The translations under genes were made by a program, and so were the position numbers. Shown in pieces: positions 36,170 to 48,462 of a stretch of DNA of 64,000 bases (its first letter is position 1; every line of letters begins with the position of its first letter). Below the pieces are notes generated by a model. The model had not been told where the DNA came from. It searched no databases and saw nothing but the letters and a program-made list of their open reading frames with translations. Source of the stretch: Hirundichthys speculiger (Eukaryota; Chordata; Actinopteri; Beloniformes; Exocoetidae); NCBI GenBank assembly GCA_018398805.1, contig JAGFBZ010000258.1, positions 124,001 through 188,000 on the forward strand, in the 5' to 3' direction.

Positions 36170-36886
36170 TAGAGGTCTTCACGGGTCCACTTTCATGGAC
36201 CCGAACCCAAATCGGCCCGTGAAAATTCGACCCGAAACCGACCAGACCCGAGCTATTATCATAAGTTCGGGAGTCCAAATCCGAATGAACCTGCAATATT
36301 TGGACCCGGAACCGACCCGACCCGAGTCTTTAGTTTCCGACCACGAACCGAACCGAGTTACCCGAATAGAACCGAGACATTACAGCCTATAGCGTTTAAT
36401 AAAACTTGATTTTCTTACCTAAAGTTGTCTTCTTCTACCTGGTTCAGTTGCTACATAGGCTACGTGATGTAAACAACAATAAATCCACTTCATTATTTTC
36501 TTTGTGGATACAGATGCTATTGGTAGCAACTGCTAACGCTAATAGCCTACACCGGTCAGGACGTGTCGTGAATATTTTCTCTCATCCAGCGTTGTCATGT
36601 TGGCCATTCGTTGTGCTTTACAGCTGCCGGGCAAACCGGTAATAACACGCTACGGCAACACGCTTGTTTCATGACAAATAGGCCACGTTAATGAATACGG
36701 TGAATATCTTTAACTCTCTCAAGTAAACGCGGACCCAGCCTGTTAGAGAGCACCGACAGGACCCAAGACTAACTACTGATTCCAACCCGAACCCGGAGTC
36801 ACGTCTTTTGAATGGACCCGAGACCCGATTCGGGTCAGGTCGGAACCTCGGATTTAAGGGTTGTCGGGTTGTTTCGAAGACCTCTA
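36170..36886. mobile_element. hAT-type MITE, 717 bp, exact 8-bp duplication
   Basis: Inverted ends TAGAGGTCTTC...GAAGACCTCTA are flanked by the same octamer GTTTATAT (36162-36169 and 36887-36894), the 8-bp duplication typical of hAT insertion. Just inside, both ends are packed with 'gacccga'/'tcgggtc' motifs in opposite orientation (for example 36206-36345 and 36786-36838), giving long subterminal complementarity. No transposase frame is present. The exact duplication places the borders to the base. Confidence 0.9.
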
Positions 36887-36894
36887 GTTTATAT

Positions 36895-38865
36895 ACTAAA
36901 GTTTTGAATCTTAAAGTGATGCATGAAAAGGCCCTCTAAAACCTGTGATTAATAATATTATTTCAACGCCATATCTATATTTTTATTCTTTCCTTCATAG
37001 TAGTTTGCCAGGTCAGTGGATCCTGCCAGAGCCATCACTGTAATGGAAACACAACAGATGGAAAGACCAAGGAGGAGTTTACCTGTTACAGTTCCAGCAT
37101 GGTTTTTATCACTGACTCTTTTTTTAACGGAAATAAGCTCAGTTTTTTTTTTTTTTTTTTTTAACTTTAATCAAAAGTTGGAGCACAAAGTTTGGAGTTT
37201 CGCACTGTTTTGAAGTAGGTAAACGGAGGAAGTTTAAGTGGTTTCAATTTCCTCCTCTGCCTTCTGTTTTGCTCCTCCTCTATTCCTGCAACATCTCGTC
37301 TGGATAAAGTTCTTTTCTGGGCATTAATCGGACTTTCACCTGTTCCCATATGTGAACAACTATCTCATTGTCATTACTCAAATGTGGAAAAGTGCTAGTG
37401 GTAGCTGTCCTAAGCGTTCTTAAGCACCAGAGCATCCAAACCAGCGTAAAAGAATATTTCAAAAATCAACTTCTTCTACCTTTTTAAAAGTCCTATGTGA
37501 AATGTTATCACATTTAGCTTTGTTGTTCTGTATTTTCTTCGTAAAGTGGAACAAAAGAGCATTTGGAGTTTTTAAACTATCAGCAGTTGAACTGGCAGCA
37601 AGAATCTTCGTCATGAGATGCTGTCCCAAGGTAGTGACAGTGTAATTCTGAACTACCGTTGGGAGACAAGTTAAAACATAATTTTACACCAGGAAAAATT
37701 CCTAAATGATTATCTTGGTTCATTGAAGATACAGTCTGAAGATTTGATATAACTGATATAACTCTTGAGGAGCATCAGTCTTGACCATCCTCACTTCTAA
37801 AACCCATCCATAGTTACCAGGAAAAAGAGCAGAAAGACTGTGACTCAGTCGTAAACACGTAGCTTAAAGTCTGACAAGATGGATTCTTCAGTTGATCTCT
37901 TAAATCTCAGACAAATAGATTTGCCATGTAAGGGTAAATATATTTGTTTTATAATTTGCAAACGTGCGTCTAGGACATCATTACGACTGCTTTCTCCAGC
38001 TTTTTTTCAGCTGGATCTTCCCAGTTGTTAGTAAACCAACAGCACTGTCTTGCAGCAAAGGAAACTGAGGTTAATAAAGTCTTTGTGAGGCAATAAAAAT
38101 GATGCATTAAAGAAGTTCAAAGAAAGCACTAATAGATCACCTTTAGATTGGGAGAGACAACAACGCTAACGATCCCTGTAGGAAAATTGTAGCACCATAG
38201 CATGTTTGCAGCATATGGAACATCGCTTGTTTCTCGCGTTCATCAGGGTGAAATTTAGGGATATCCCGCAGATAAATGTAGTCATAAAAGCTGCAGCTGT
38301 CCAGGGCGCCGGTGGAATGAGGGGAGCCAGCGGAGGCGGGAACAGAAATTAGTGGGGAGTCAAGTTGCGAGGAAAGAAAAAGGTGTTAAAAGCTCTGGGG
38401 TAGGAGAGAAAAATGCTGGAAATTGATGGGCAAAGAAAAAAAAAAGGGTTAGCAGATATGTTTAAAAGGGTGCGCGGGAGATGGATAAGGGGGTGGCGGA
38501 ATGAGAGAGAGGGGGAGAGATAATGAGAGCGAGGAGGAGAGAGAAGGGAATGAGAAGATAGAGACGATTTCCTATTCCGTCAGACGCACCGTGGCTCATT
38601 CATTATATTCCCCAGGCAATTACCCAGGCCACCTGCTTTGTCTCTCCCTTCATTGTTTCCATCTCTCTCCGTCTCTATCTTTCTTTCTGTCTTTCACTCG
38701 ATCTCTGTCTGTCATTCTCTCCACCTCTGTGTGATCTTTCCTGTTTTGCCAACTCGTAGCCCGCGCTCTCCTCATTCTTCGCTTTCTCTCCCCACATTGT
38801 CTTTATCTTCTTGCGTCTTTGTGTGTCTGCTTGTTTAATGTGGAAAAAAGCTGACAGACACTATA

Positions 38866-38912
<47 letters not shown>

Positions 38913-39886
38913 TGTCGGACCAGTCCAAATGAGCTCAGTCTTGCATTTAGCCGGATGCCAACACTGGGCTAGCTGTTGCTTTACTCGTCTCGAATGCTTC
39001 AATTCACTGGATCCTACATGGGTTAAACCTCAGACCTGCACATTTTCTAAGCTTTTCCTTTCCAGTTTCTTTGTTCCAAAACACAAAACCCCTCCAAAAT
39101 GCTGTCATTTCAGGACAAAACTGCTTTCAATTCTATTGTCTTTAAGTCTTTATCGTTTCTATCTTGCTATTGTTTCCCCCCTCACGAGCTGGGGCTTCTG
39201 CTCGCAGAATTCAACTAATAAGAGATTTGAAGGAAGAAAAAAAATTATAATCCTCTCTAGTCTTAAATCTTCAAGAGAAATGTGCATTTTAAATTACATG
39301 TAAGCAGATGTAGAAGCACTTTTATTCCATTATGTGCACTGTCAGTTCCAACGTCCTACAGTTGTCACATTTAAATTAAATTCTAACCTACTTTCTTTGG
39401 CAAAATTTCTTTTCAGGGGACTGATTTTATAATCTGCTTAAATGGAAAATTCCTAGAATACAAGATAACATGTCTTCTGTTTTTCCCCTTAAGTCACAGA
39501 AAGTTTCTTTGAGCATGAGAGAAGTCTGAGAAAAGTTTACTCCAACTGGAGTTATGGGTACGAGTAAAGGGAACTTTAGACTGGGAACAAAGAGCCCCCA
39601 TGCTGGGACACGAACTAATCATTACTAAAAGGGAAGTGCAATCAGCTCTTGGAGTAAATGTGTTGCACAGCTAGTTTGCCACAATAGGCTCCAGAGATGG
39701 TCCATCATTCTGCTTGATGGATGGACTGGGGAACCATCGTTATTCAAAAGACAGGAGTTTCACATCAGGGAACCGGATTTATTGGAGATGTTGAATGAGA
39801 AACAGAGGCACTTAAAAATACTGAACATATTTCAAAGCTCAGAAACACACAAACGTCTCAATCTTACAATTTTACCATTCAAAATA
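36895..39886. other. Single-copy sequence with purine and pyrimidine tracts
   Basis: This includes a T run at 37141-37163, a purine-rich GAGAGAGGGGGAGAG segment at 38490-38560, a matching CT-rich segment at 38640-38760, and the GT array listed separately. The purine and pyrimidine tracts flank a short CpG-bearing sequence and could pair or form triplex DNA. No exon is recognised; the 142-codon plus frame (38875-39303) starts inside the GT array. Confidence 0.35.
38865..38911. repeat. GT dinucleotide microsatellite
   Basis: About 47 bp of nearly uninterrupted TG/GT repeats, a likely polymorphic marker. Confidence 0.95.
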
Positions 39887-40811
39887 GAGTGAACCCTCAC
39901 ACTTCACAGTTTATGGGGGCTGTGACCCCCCCCTCCTCGCAACGTGGAGTACCCCTTCAACTTATCAAGAAGTTCTACTTTTTCGAAAAAAAAAAAAAAA
40001 AGTTTGATTCCACCTCATTCTGTTCCTCCGTAATCAGCAGTAGAATACGCTACGCCAGTGGTGCGCAAACTGTGGTACCCGTACCACCAGTGGTACGCGT
40101 ACCACTAGTACTACCACAATGCATTATAAATGCGTTTTAAACGAAATTCAGGTAACAATAAATAACTACAATAAGGAATAAACATCTCTCCAGTGAATCT
40201 AAAGCTAATTGAGAAGGCATATATAGCTATATTTTAAAATTAGTCATCATGGTGGTACTCAGAGAGCTGAACAGTTTCTCAGGTGGTACGCAGTGTTAAA
40301 ACACTAACTACGATGTTCAAAACTCTGATATTTAATCTGATGCTCTGCCTAGCAACCCCAGTGACACATATTAGACCCAACTGACATCTATAGACATCAA
40401 TGGCAGTGAATTAGTTAACTCTAAAATGGCACTAAATCGCTGAATTAAGAAAGCGATATTCAGAACTGACGAACGGAAACACTAAGTGTATCAGCGTTAA
40501 ACTCGGCTTTGTCTCACAAGAGCAAGAGATGGAAGATGCGGGGACGCGTGTCAGCCAATCAGCGTACAGACAACCGACGGCACAGTAATGCCCGTCGTAG
40601 CAGCCAATCACAGGCCTCGATTTTCGTTCATGGGGCATCCCGAGTAGAATGTTGTTGCTTCCTGAGACTCGTTCTTTGTGTTTCGCTTCAGTCTCGTGCA
40701 CGTCGTTTGAATTTTTTTCAATTTTTAAAAAAAAAATTTCGAATATTTTTTAAACCTCTGCGATGTACTGAGGCCGCGATTGCTGAGACCGCAAACTGTA
40801 ATAGTTTACTG
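39887..40811. mobile_element. pogo/Tigger-like MITE, TA-flanked, with nested insertion
   Basis: Left end 'gagtgaaccctcacacttca' (after TA at 39885-39886) and right end '...gcaaactgtaatagtttactg' (before TA at 40812-40813) are diverged inverted ends of a 'CAGTGAACCCTCGC..TTCGC' family I know from fish. Near the right end, 'gaggccgcgattgctgagac' fits the same family. The interior contains two CCAATCA boxes (40555 and 40603) and A/T-rich tracts. A hAT-like repeat (40056-40306) sits inside. No transposase frame remains. Confidence 0.55.
40056..40306. mobile_element. hAT (Charlie-like) short element nested in the Tigger-like MITE
   Basis: The left end CAGTGGTGCGCAAACTGTGG leads into repeated 'ggtaccc/gtaccacc/ggtacgc' motifs. 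Near the right end, 'ggtggtactcagagagctga' and 'cagtttctcaggtggtacgc' mirror them. Ends starting CAGTGGT with subterminal GGTAC motifs are typical of small hAT elements in fish. The right terminus is mutated, and I cannot confirm an 8-bp duplication. Confidence 0.5.
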
Positions 40812-40813
40812 TA

Positions 40814-43224
40814 TCGTTCTGACTTTTAAATTAGTATAATTTGGGTTGTTGAACACATCTTCAGAAAGGTTCATATTAATATCATTTATTTTTGCTTTTC
40901 TATCTTTTTTTTTTTTTTTTTATTTCTGGTTATTTTGTCCTAAAGCTGTCAGGCACTCCTTGAATTGAGCACAATTCTTTGTTGTTTTTTTTTCTTTTTA
41001 CTTTATGCAAAAGCTTAAAGCTCTCATAAGGTGGTTTTTCTGGCAGTTTGGAAAACTGCATCTACAGATCACAAAAGAAAAGCCTTTTTATGCGATTGCG
41101 AAAGATAAATGAAGACGAGATAGTAATGTTTGAGCATGCATATACTGGTGAAATCAACTGAAATAGCCTTGCTTTACATGAAAAGAAGTGAATATTTCAT
41201 ATGTACTCTACTTTGTATGAAACGTACAGCCAGTTTTAAAAAGGAAATCTAAAACATCAGTTTACCAAAAATTACAGGAGAGCCTCTCCATCATCAACCA
41301 GTGGCGTCATCTGCTGTGCTGCACTCCAGCTCATAAACCAGCGATTGTCCTGTTGCTGTGGTTTGGGATGTGATGTAGTGGGCTGTCGCATTAAAGGTCA
41401 GATGTCAAGTCCCAGCTGCCCAAGGCCCAGCAGGGGTCTACGGCTGGAACGAGCGGGTTTGGTGATGGGAGTGCCGAGGTGCCATTAGGACACAGTGGGC
41501 TCTAGCATTAGACCTCATTACTGCTCTGTGATGGATCGGCCCAGATTACATCCTGGCAAAAAGCACATTTGCCAGCAAAGACAGCAATAACCACAGATCC
41601 TCATCTGCCCTCACATGCAGTCTTTGTTTCTGTTGTGTGCATTCTACAGGAACTAAATGAAAAACAACTTTAAATGTTGACAAAGACCACCTCAGAAAGA
41701 AAATATCATTTTTTCAGCCTGTCCTTTATTTATTCTTTCATTTATTTTTACAGCGCAATTAACACGCTCCTTTATATTGCAACATACCTACTTTTACTTT
41801 ATTTATTTATTTATTTTACAGCTGAAGGGACACAGTGAGATTCAATATGCTTCATGAAGGAGCTCTTCATGAATATTTTACTGTGAAATTAAGTGTGTTG
41901 CCTCATTCCAGTTCTTGCTTATAAATAAATATTTTTAAAATACACAAAACCGAGATGGCGATTTCGCATCCTTCCTTTCGTATCAAATTCTGAAGCTCTG
42001 CAGGTATGCCGTCCAAATGGATCACAGTTGCAGAAGATGCAGAAGGAGGCATGATTACATTGTTCTGATCCTTGGTATGGATCCCTGCTTTCAAATGTTT
42101 TTTTTAAACCCAGTTCATAATTCTCTATACTGATAAAGCTGTTTGCTGTACCTAGAAATGCTTTTCTTCACCCTCGTTTTGCTCGCATTGTGATTCATCC
42201 TCAATACAGTTCATGAATACACACTCAAACACTTACAAGCACGCCTGCAGGCATGCTGCAAACGCCCACACACATCCCAGATTTCATAGAAGGGCAGGAA
42301 TAACTCATTCTTCGCATGTCCAATGGGACTGTAGCTGAATGAGTGTACTGTTCATGTTGTGCGTTTGTGCCGTGTTGCTATGCTCCATGGCAGGAACGTA
42401 GTGGATCCTGGTTATTCCCGGGCAGTGACCTATTCCGTGTGTTATCCTGGAGTCGGTGGCCCATCGTTTTGACCCCTAACATCCAGCAGACTTAAAGGGA
42501 TCAGCCCTCTGGCTTTGCAGGGCTGCAAGAGGTGCTGGTAGAGGTTTTCCACACTTGAAGCACGCAGTGCGAGGGTTAAACTGAGCTGTGGAAAAGCTGA
42601 AACCGTTTTCTTATTTTAATTTTTACTTACTTAAATAAGTCCATCCATGTGTGCCAATGAAGCAGCCCAGTATCTTCTGAATTATGCTCTTTTTGCTCGA
42701 TTCTGCACCGCAAGATTCCTGTTATGTCCCGGTTCTTTGTGCCAATGTGGGAACAAATGTGCCTTTTATGAAAATAGACAGAAAGTAGCTGCTTTGAATT
42801 CAGGGTCACTTAAAAAAGCCTTAAAGGGTGAAGAACCACAAATATAATTACAACTGCAATCTCTCCTTGACCCTAAAGGAGACATTTTATGCTTTTTTTT
42901 TTTTTTAAGTTCTTGAGTTTTCATAAATTGTTTGTGACTTGATTCTGAACAAAATACATCATGGATAGAGTTTAAAAGCACCTCTTTTCTAGTTTAAGCC
43001 TCTCTCCTGCAGAATGTGTCTTTTAGGAAAATGGTCATACAGCTTTCAGAGCTGTGAAATTAGGTGGAGATACTGGTGGAGAGTCAACATATATCTGTGG
43101 TGTAATAGTACCCTACAAATCTGAACCACTCCCTGAATGAAATATTTTTTAGACTTAGGTGATCTCAAAATTAAACTGTTAATTTTTTAGGTTTTTGCAC
43201 TAGTAGTCACTTCAGATACATGCA
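40814..43224. other. Single-copy sequence, no gene recognised
   Basis: T runs lie near 40904-40922 and 42893-42906, with ATTT tandem wording near 41799-41818. The segment 41290-41570 is GC-richer and non-repetitive and might be conserved. Frames of up to 71 codons are unrecognised. Confidence 0.35.
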
Positions 43225-43560
43225 GTCTGGCATGATACGGTGTGTTGGAGAACCCAAAAACAGGAAAGCAGGGAGGTGGGAGTCGCTAAAATGTCTTTTA
43301 TTTAAGAAAGGTCCAAACAGAAGCACTGCGTGGGCAGGACAGTCCAGAAGAACCCGAACAGGCTTGAGAGGAGACACCAGCGACATGGACAGAAGTGCAG
43401 AGGCGGAGCAAACAGCTGGTGAATGTACGAGATGATGCAACACTAACCACAACAAATGGACTGGCAGGGGAGGGAGGCAAGACAGTTATAACATGGGCTG
43501 ACGAAACACGAGCATGAAGGCAAGTGGCAGATAGTGGGAGGAGGAAAGAAGACACCTCCT
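43225..43560. repeat. Possible dispersed repeat fragment
   Basis: The wording 'aacccaaaaacaggaaagca', 'cttttatttaagaaaggtcc' and 'cacgagcatgaaggcaag' resembles a fish retroelement-associated repeat that I know only loosely. No ends or duplications can be drawn. Opposing frames of 71-101 codons cover it, with no domain. Confidence 0.25.
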
Positions 43561-44389
43561 CATAACATAAAAAAAAGAAGAAAGTCAACTTTTTTAATGA
43601 CACGTCGCTTTTACAAATGGTAGCAGAAATTGCTTTTGCTTTAATTTATTAATTACGACACCATACTTTTTTTATTTGTCCTAGTCATTATGAAGCTGCA
43701 TGGCAGTTCCACTGGACTGGTCCAAAGGCAAACTAACCATTATGTCAGATCCCCACACTGGACCTGAGGGAGAGGTGGTACATCTGAGATACTGGCAGCG
43801 AATGGCTTGCGACTCTGACTCCAACTGTGTTCTGTGTCTCATTTCATTTCATATTTATTTAATATGTGCTGCAGGAATGCTTGTTAAATACAAAATTCCA
43901 ATTGAGAAATGTATTCTTATTCCAGTGTCTACAGGGGAGCCATAGCATGAATCCAGCTGCAGGAGAAGAGCGTGATAGAGAATGACTAATGAGGGTTCAG
44001 AGGAATAAAAAAGCAAATCTGGAGAAATAAAAGATTATTTGATCACTTTACAGCAGTTATATTTTAAATTGGCACAAGTCTGTAGGAAGCTACTTACTTG
44101 CTGCCCACATTCTCTTTTCTTTTTTCTGTTCCTTCTCTTCATACGTTTGCTCAGACTAGCTCCTCAGACAGGTGACTAAGAGGAAATCAGCTCAATCTTT
44201 CCAGGACAATACACCTCAGCAGTGGGGCCATAAACTCTGGTTGTAAGCTATCGTTTTGCTCTTGGGTTGTAAGGCTAAAGTACTGGTTGCCTTTGGTTGG
44301 GAATTGCAGCACAAGTCCCACTTTCATGTGGAAACAAACTCCTGTGTGTCTGGAATGGGAGCTCTGGCTAACATACCAAATGCTATCTC
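43561..44389. other. Single-copy sequence, nothing recognised
   Basis: Mixed-composition sequence without repeat ends, exon or RNA gene. Confidence 0.4.
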
Positions 44390-44520
44390 TCAAAGTGCTT
44401 GAATCAGGGAAACTGGACTTTGTTTCCTCTGTCCTTGAAGACATTTCACCTTGCATCCATGAAAGCACTATCAGTTTCAATTGACTGGTTGGGAGTTTTG
44501 AGCTTATAACTCCTCCACCA
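44390..44520. repeat. Fragment of a widespread teleost repeat
   Basis: 'gtccttgaagacatttcacc', 'catccatgaaagcactatca' and 'gactggttgggagttttgag' follow one another as in a common fish repeat built around 'gaagacgtttcgcctctcat'. Only this central part is recognisable. The minus-strand frame 44187-44525 runs through it and may preserve a few retroelement codons, but no catalytic motif is visible. Confidence 0.4.
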
Positions 44521-44678
44521 GTCAAATATGCAAATGTTTCGGAAATGATTGGGAGAGAAAATCATAATCTACATCCTCAGTTTTTCAGTAACAACAGTTG
44601 TCTTAACTATCTTAGTGGCACCAATGCTCCCTCTTTATGATTATGATCCTTATAATGGTGTTTATCCATATATATATA

Positions 44679-45750
44679 AGTGAACGCAAGTAAACGCGTT
44701 ATTATCGCGTTAACGCATTAATTTATTAACGCCAACATTTATTTTATTGTGCGTTAACGCATGTTGCTCACGTGCTTTTGTTTTGAAAAGTCAGTTACTG
44801 GCTGCTGTGGAACCGGAAAATAATTGGCAGGTAAACATGCGGACATAGAGAACGGTAAAAATCAGTGAACTTTACAGTTCGGGTAGCAACTCAGGTAGCA
44901 ATATTAACAATTCTGTCTGAAAAAAAACTTTCAAACCCCTTTGTTCAAGACGATCGTGTCATTTCTCCATTTATCATCAGATCTGCTCCATGTGTTCACT
45001 GTCCTGCTGTTCTCTAGCTGGTTACTGCAGTGTGGCTCCATCTAGTGGCACAGATGTGTAATGACAACAGAAAGTCTGTTCCTTGATTATAAAACAAAGC
45101 CATTTGTGGGTCACGTAAACCAGACAATAAAATATTAAAAACAAATTCAGTCCCGTCGCCTGTTTGCTAAAATTGAGATACAAAGAAACAGCTTTGTTTT
45201 TTGTGTTACATTAAAAAAAAGTCACTTTTTAACTTTTTCAATTTTTGATTGACAATTAAAAATGGAAAAAAAAAACAAATGATACACAGATAATTACAGA
45301 TTGATAGAGTTACAGAACTTTAACATGGACTTGGCAGTTCTCCCAGAGGAGTTACCTCAGAAATGACCTGTTTTAATGTTATGATTGTGGCCTCTAGATG
45401 GTTATGATTTTGTTGGTAGACTTTTTATTTTTCAGAAAAAAACAGGATAACATTAATGCCCTGGCAGTGCCAATAAACTTTTACTTTATTTGACATTTTT
45501 TAAGATGAGATTTACACTACTGGCAAGTGCTAATGTTAAAGAGCACTTGCTGTTTACTGTAGACAGTAATGTTGGAACAACAAATGTTATGGCACTTTAG
45601 TTCATATGGCAGCAGAACATTTAAATAAAAGTGACCTTTACACTGCTTTTTAATTCATTACTTGATTTTCCGTATACAATGCGATTAATCGTGATTAATC
45701 AGGGAAATCATGCGATTAATCACGATTAAAAATTTTAATCGCTGCCAGCC

Positions 45751-45753
<3 letters not shown>
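44679..45753. mobile_element. hAT-like non-autonomous repeat (GATTAATCG ends)
   Basis: The left part is rich in 'gcgttaacgc'/'cgttattatcgcg' motifs. The right end carries 'gcgattaatcgtgattaatc', repeated, then 'ttttaatcgctgccagccct' and a terminal AGCCCTA (45747-45753). The right end closely resembles that of the element ending at 63172, which has clear hAT duplications, so this is a relative. The left terminus is mutated or lost in the adjoining TATATA tract. No transposase frame remains. Confidence 0.6.

Positions 45754-45825
<72 letters not shown>
45752..45825. repeat. AT dinucleotide microsatellite, about 74 bp
   Basis: Perfect (TA)n begins at the very last bases of the hAT-like element. 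An insertion into an AT tract, or expansion from an AT target duplication, would explain the position. The minus-strand frame 45716-45922, which reads poly-Ile/Tyr, is an artefact of this array. Confidence 0.95.
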
Positions 45826-45827
<2 letters not shown>

Positions 45828-46783
45828 TTATGAAATCCAGCACAAATCTCAGTTTTATATATATTCTTTACGAGGCTCTTTGGTGGACAGAATGTATTAA
45901 TTGAATTCATGGTTTCAGACATAATATTATAATGTCATAATCTTCAAAAACTCAGCTCCAGTAATTTGATGACCCCTGCAGGTTCTTTGTTGCAGTGTGG
46001 CAGAATGTGGCTTTTATTAGCACCCCTGTTGTAACTTGAAATGACTGGATCCAGAGGTAATTACAGAATGTAAAGGCTTTAAATGTATGTGCAAGAGCAT
46101 GTGGTTTGCAGAGACGTGTCTCATGTGGTTTCACTTGTGATATGCTCAGGGGTTCATGCGGTTTTCAAAATTTCCACAGAAATTAACTGAACGAAATAAC
46201 CTCAAGGAGGATATATATGTTGTTTTTTTTTGTATTTGAATGCAGTCAGAATCAAAGACGAACGTTTGATATTTCATAAAGAATATGTTTGGGAAGCCGT
46301 GGGAGCTTTTCCCAGTTTGTGTTGTTTTGTAAAAAAAAACCTTTCTCTCGATCTCTAATTATGAAAAACGAGGTTATTTAAAAACGTGTACTTTGTGTAG
46401 CTGCTGCTATTCCTTTGCACACTGCTTGTGCATTTTGGCTGGGTTTTTGTTAATTAATGCCACTTTGTAATGCGATTTTTGTTGTTCATCTGAGCCTTTA
46501 TTTAGCAATCTTTGTTTTACAGTTTTTCCTGCCTGCAAACTCTGTATTTTCTCTGTTCACATTAATGAATGAATGAACAAAGCATAACTGGAGCTTCATT
46601 GCTTATGATGGTCATAATGCTCCTCTGGACACAAGTTTGTGTACTTCCTTGACTGCTCTATGGTCACAAAAGCCTCATGCTGTTTTTCAAAGCTGGACTT
46701 TATTTTCAACATGAGAGAATTTACAAATTAATATCCAACTGTGCCGTGCAGATTTGGGAGCATTTTTTGACTAAATAATGTGG

Positions 46784-47260
46784 TTTATTCAAAAAGACAA
46801 AGATTGATTGACTCAGTCCAACTGACTTGTGTGTACAAACATGGATGCACAGCCATCCAGATATCACAGGATCAGGATTTCATAGTGTTGAGGTTTTATA
46901 AGGCTTCATTGTGTCATAGCCCATTAACATCCAACGCCTTTAAAAACTCGGCCTTGCCATTGTTGACTGCTTGATCAACCTCATCAATCTCAGCCTTTGC
47001 TTCCAACTGAAGAAGTTGACAAAATCCTCAACATCTTGCCATCACTGGACTTTATCCCCAGTTGAGGTTTGGAGCACTCTAGCCACACTGTAATCAGTGT
47101 TGGTGAAATATCACTTTCTGAAGGTGTCTGACAGTTTGCCAAAATGTCTTCAAATCCAACTGTTGGGCCGCCATGAGTTAAAATTACAAAGAAAGGCCTG
47201 ACATCCAACAAAGCCTGACCACAAGGTGGTTTGAGTCAAAGACACCTCAAAATGACTCAA
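46784..47260 (-). pseudogene. Possible decayed coding fragment, family unknown
   Basis: On the minus strand, one frame (to 46990) contains FVILTHGGPTVGFEDILANC and further non-repetitive sequence including TLITVWLECSKPQLG. After a frame change, a second stretch reads AKAEIDEVDQAVNNGKAEFL to a stop at about 46913. An AATAAA lies at 46784-46789. Coherent composition and a downstream poly(A) signal suggest a retrocopy or retroelement ORF remnant. All three minus frames look equally protein-like, so chance is quite possible. I do not recognise a family, and there is no poly(A) tail or duplication. Confidence 0.2.
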
Positions 47261-47299
47261 ACACCCAGCAGGCTTTGCATGGTTTTTTTTTTCAACCAG

Positions 47300-48160
47300 G
47301 TGTAAAAATAATGTAACTGGCTTCTCATTGGGCATGGACCCCCAAAACCCAGCAGGGGTCCCTGCTGATGATCAGCACCTCCAGCCAGAGTAGTCAACAA
47401 CATTCCTCCTCTCTCTCTCTCTGATTCCCTCCAGCTAAAGTGCAACTTCTCTCTGCCTCTGGTAACCTCTAAGGACCACAGCTCTCATGCTGACCATCTG
47501 AACTACAAACCAACACGTCTCGGCCTTCTGTGAACTGTGGAGGTACAGGAACTCTGGTACCTCCGCTGTCCCACTTCCTCCATAAAGGGACAAGCCAGGG
47601 GTCTGTATTCCCCGGCGTCGCGTCTGAAGAAGCCTTCTTGGTTGCCAAGGACAACCACACGGCTCAGCCGGCTGCAATGCATCGACGGAGTGACCTTACG
47701 GCAGCACCAGCATGCAGAAAAGGCACCGGTGTGCACCCTGACGCGTGAACGGCCTCAGGCCGACCCGGGAAGGAAGACAGCCCAGCTGCTGCATCAACAA
47801 CGCATCTCTCTGTCAACCACACAGAGATAGAAAAGAGAGAGAGAGAGACGCTCCTGGCCACCAGCAGAGCACGTATTGCAATCCTGTCCTGTCCATCCAA
47901 GCCTGGATCATCAGAGCAGATCTCAACGGACATCACAATGCCGCCGGTTGATTCCGGAGCGATCCATGTACAAGGCTTCTGTGTCTGGGCAGCGCTTAGC
48001 TTAGTGTTGTTTTGCAAGTTTCCTTTTCTTGTGCGTCACGCACGTTTAGAAACGGACTGTCAGTCCGACATTATACTGTGAATTGCGGAAAGCAACTGGC
48101 ATCTCTGGTTTCCAGTTCAATGATCAGGGCACGCATTGTGAAGTTGGCCTGTGGGGAAAC
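47300..48160. other. GC-rich unclassified block
   Basis: A clear shift to GC- and CpG-rich sequence, bounded by a T run (47283) and a CT tract (47409-47424). It carries many overlapping frames on both strands (60-117 codons), none with a domain I recognise. The density of frames follows from composition. A retroelement 5' region or a host CpG-rich segment are both possible. I see no LTR, primer-binding site or exon borders. Confidence 0.3.
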
Positions 48161-48462
48161 AACAGAGTAGCTATTACTGGACGTGAGGAAACATTCCAGC
48201 TTTGTTGATTTTTACTCTCTGTTCTTTGTTTTCTCTTCTCTTCCTAACCACAGACTGCTCTTCATCTTGGCCAAAAGACCTCAAGATCTCATCTGTTCTT
48301 TTTGGCTCTCAGATGCTCCAGGTGTGACACAATCACACGCGTGATCTCACCCTCCATTTTTGTAGTCCATCACCGCCACGTGGGTTGGAAGGCATCCTGT
48401 TCCACAGACATTCGCACACACTCACCCTAACACATCAACATTTTCTCTGACACATATGTACA

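Noticed and set aside
45716..45922. Minus-strand frame reading alternating Ile/Tyr
   Set aside because: Direct translation of the AT microsatellite.
47435..48017. Cluster of overlapping frames on both strands in the GC-rich block
   Set aside because: Frames overlap in nearly all six phases and share no family signature. Composition alone accounts for them.
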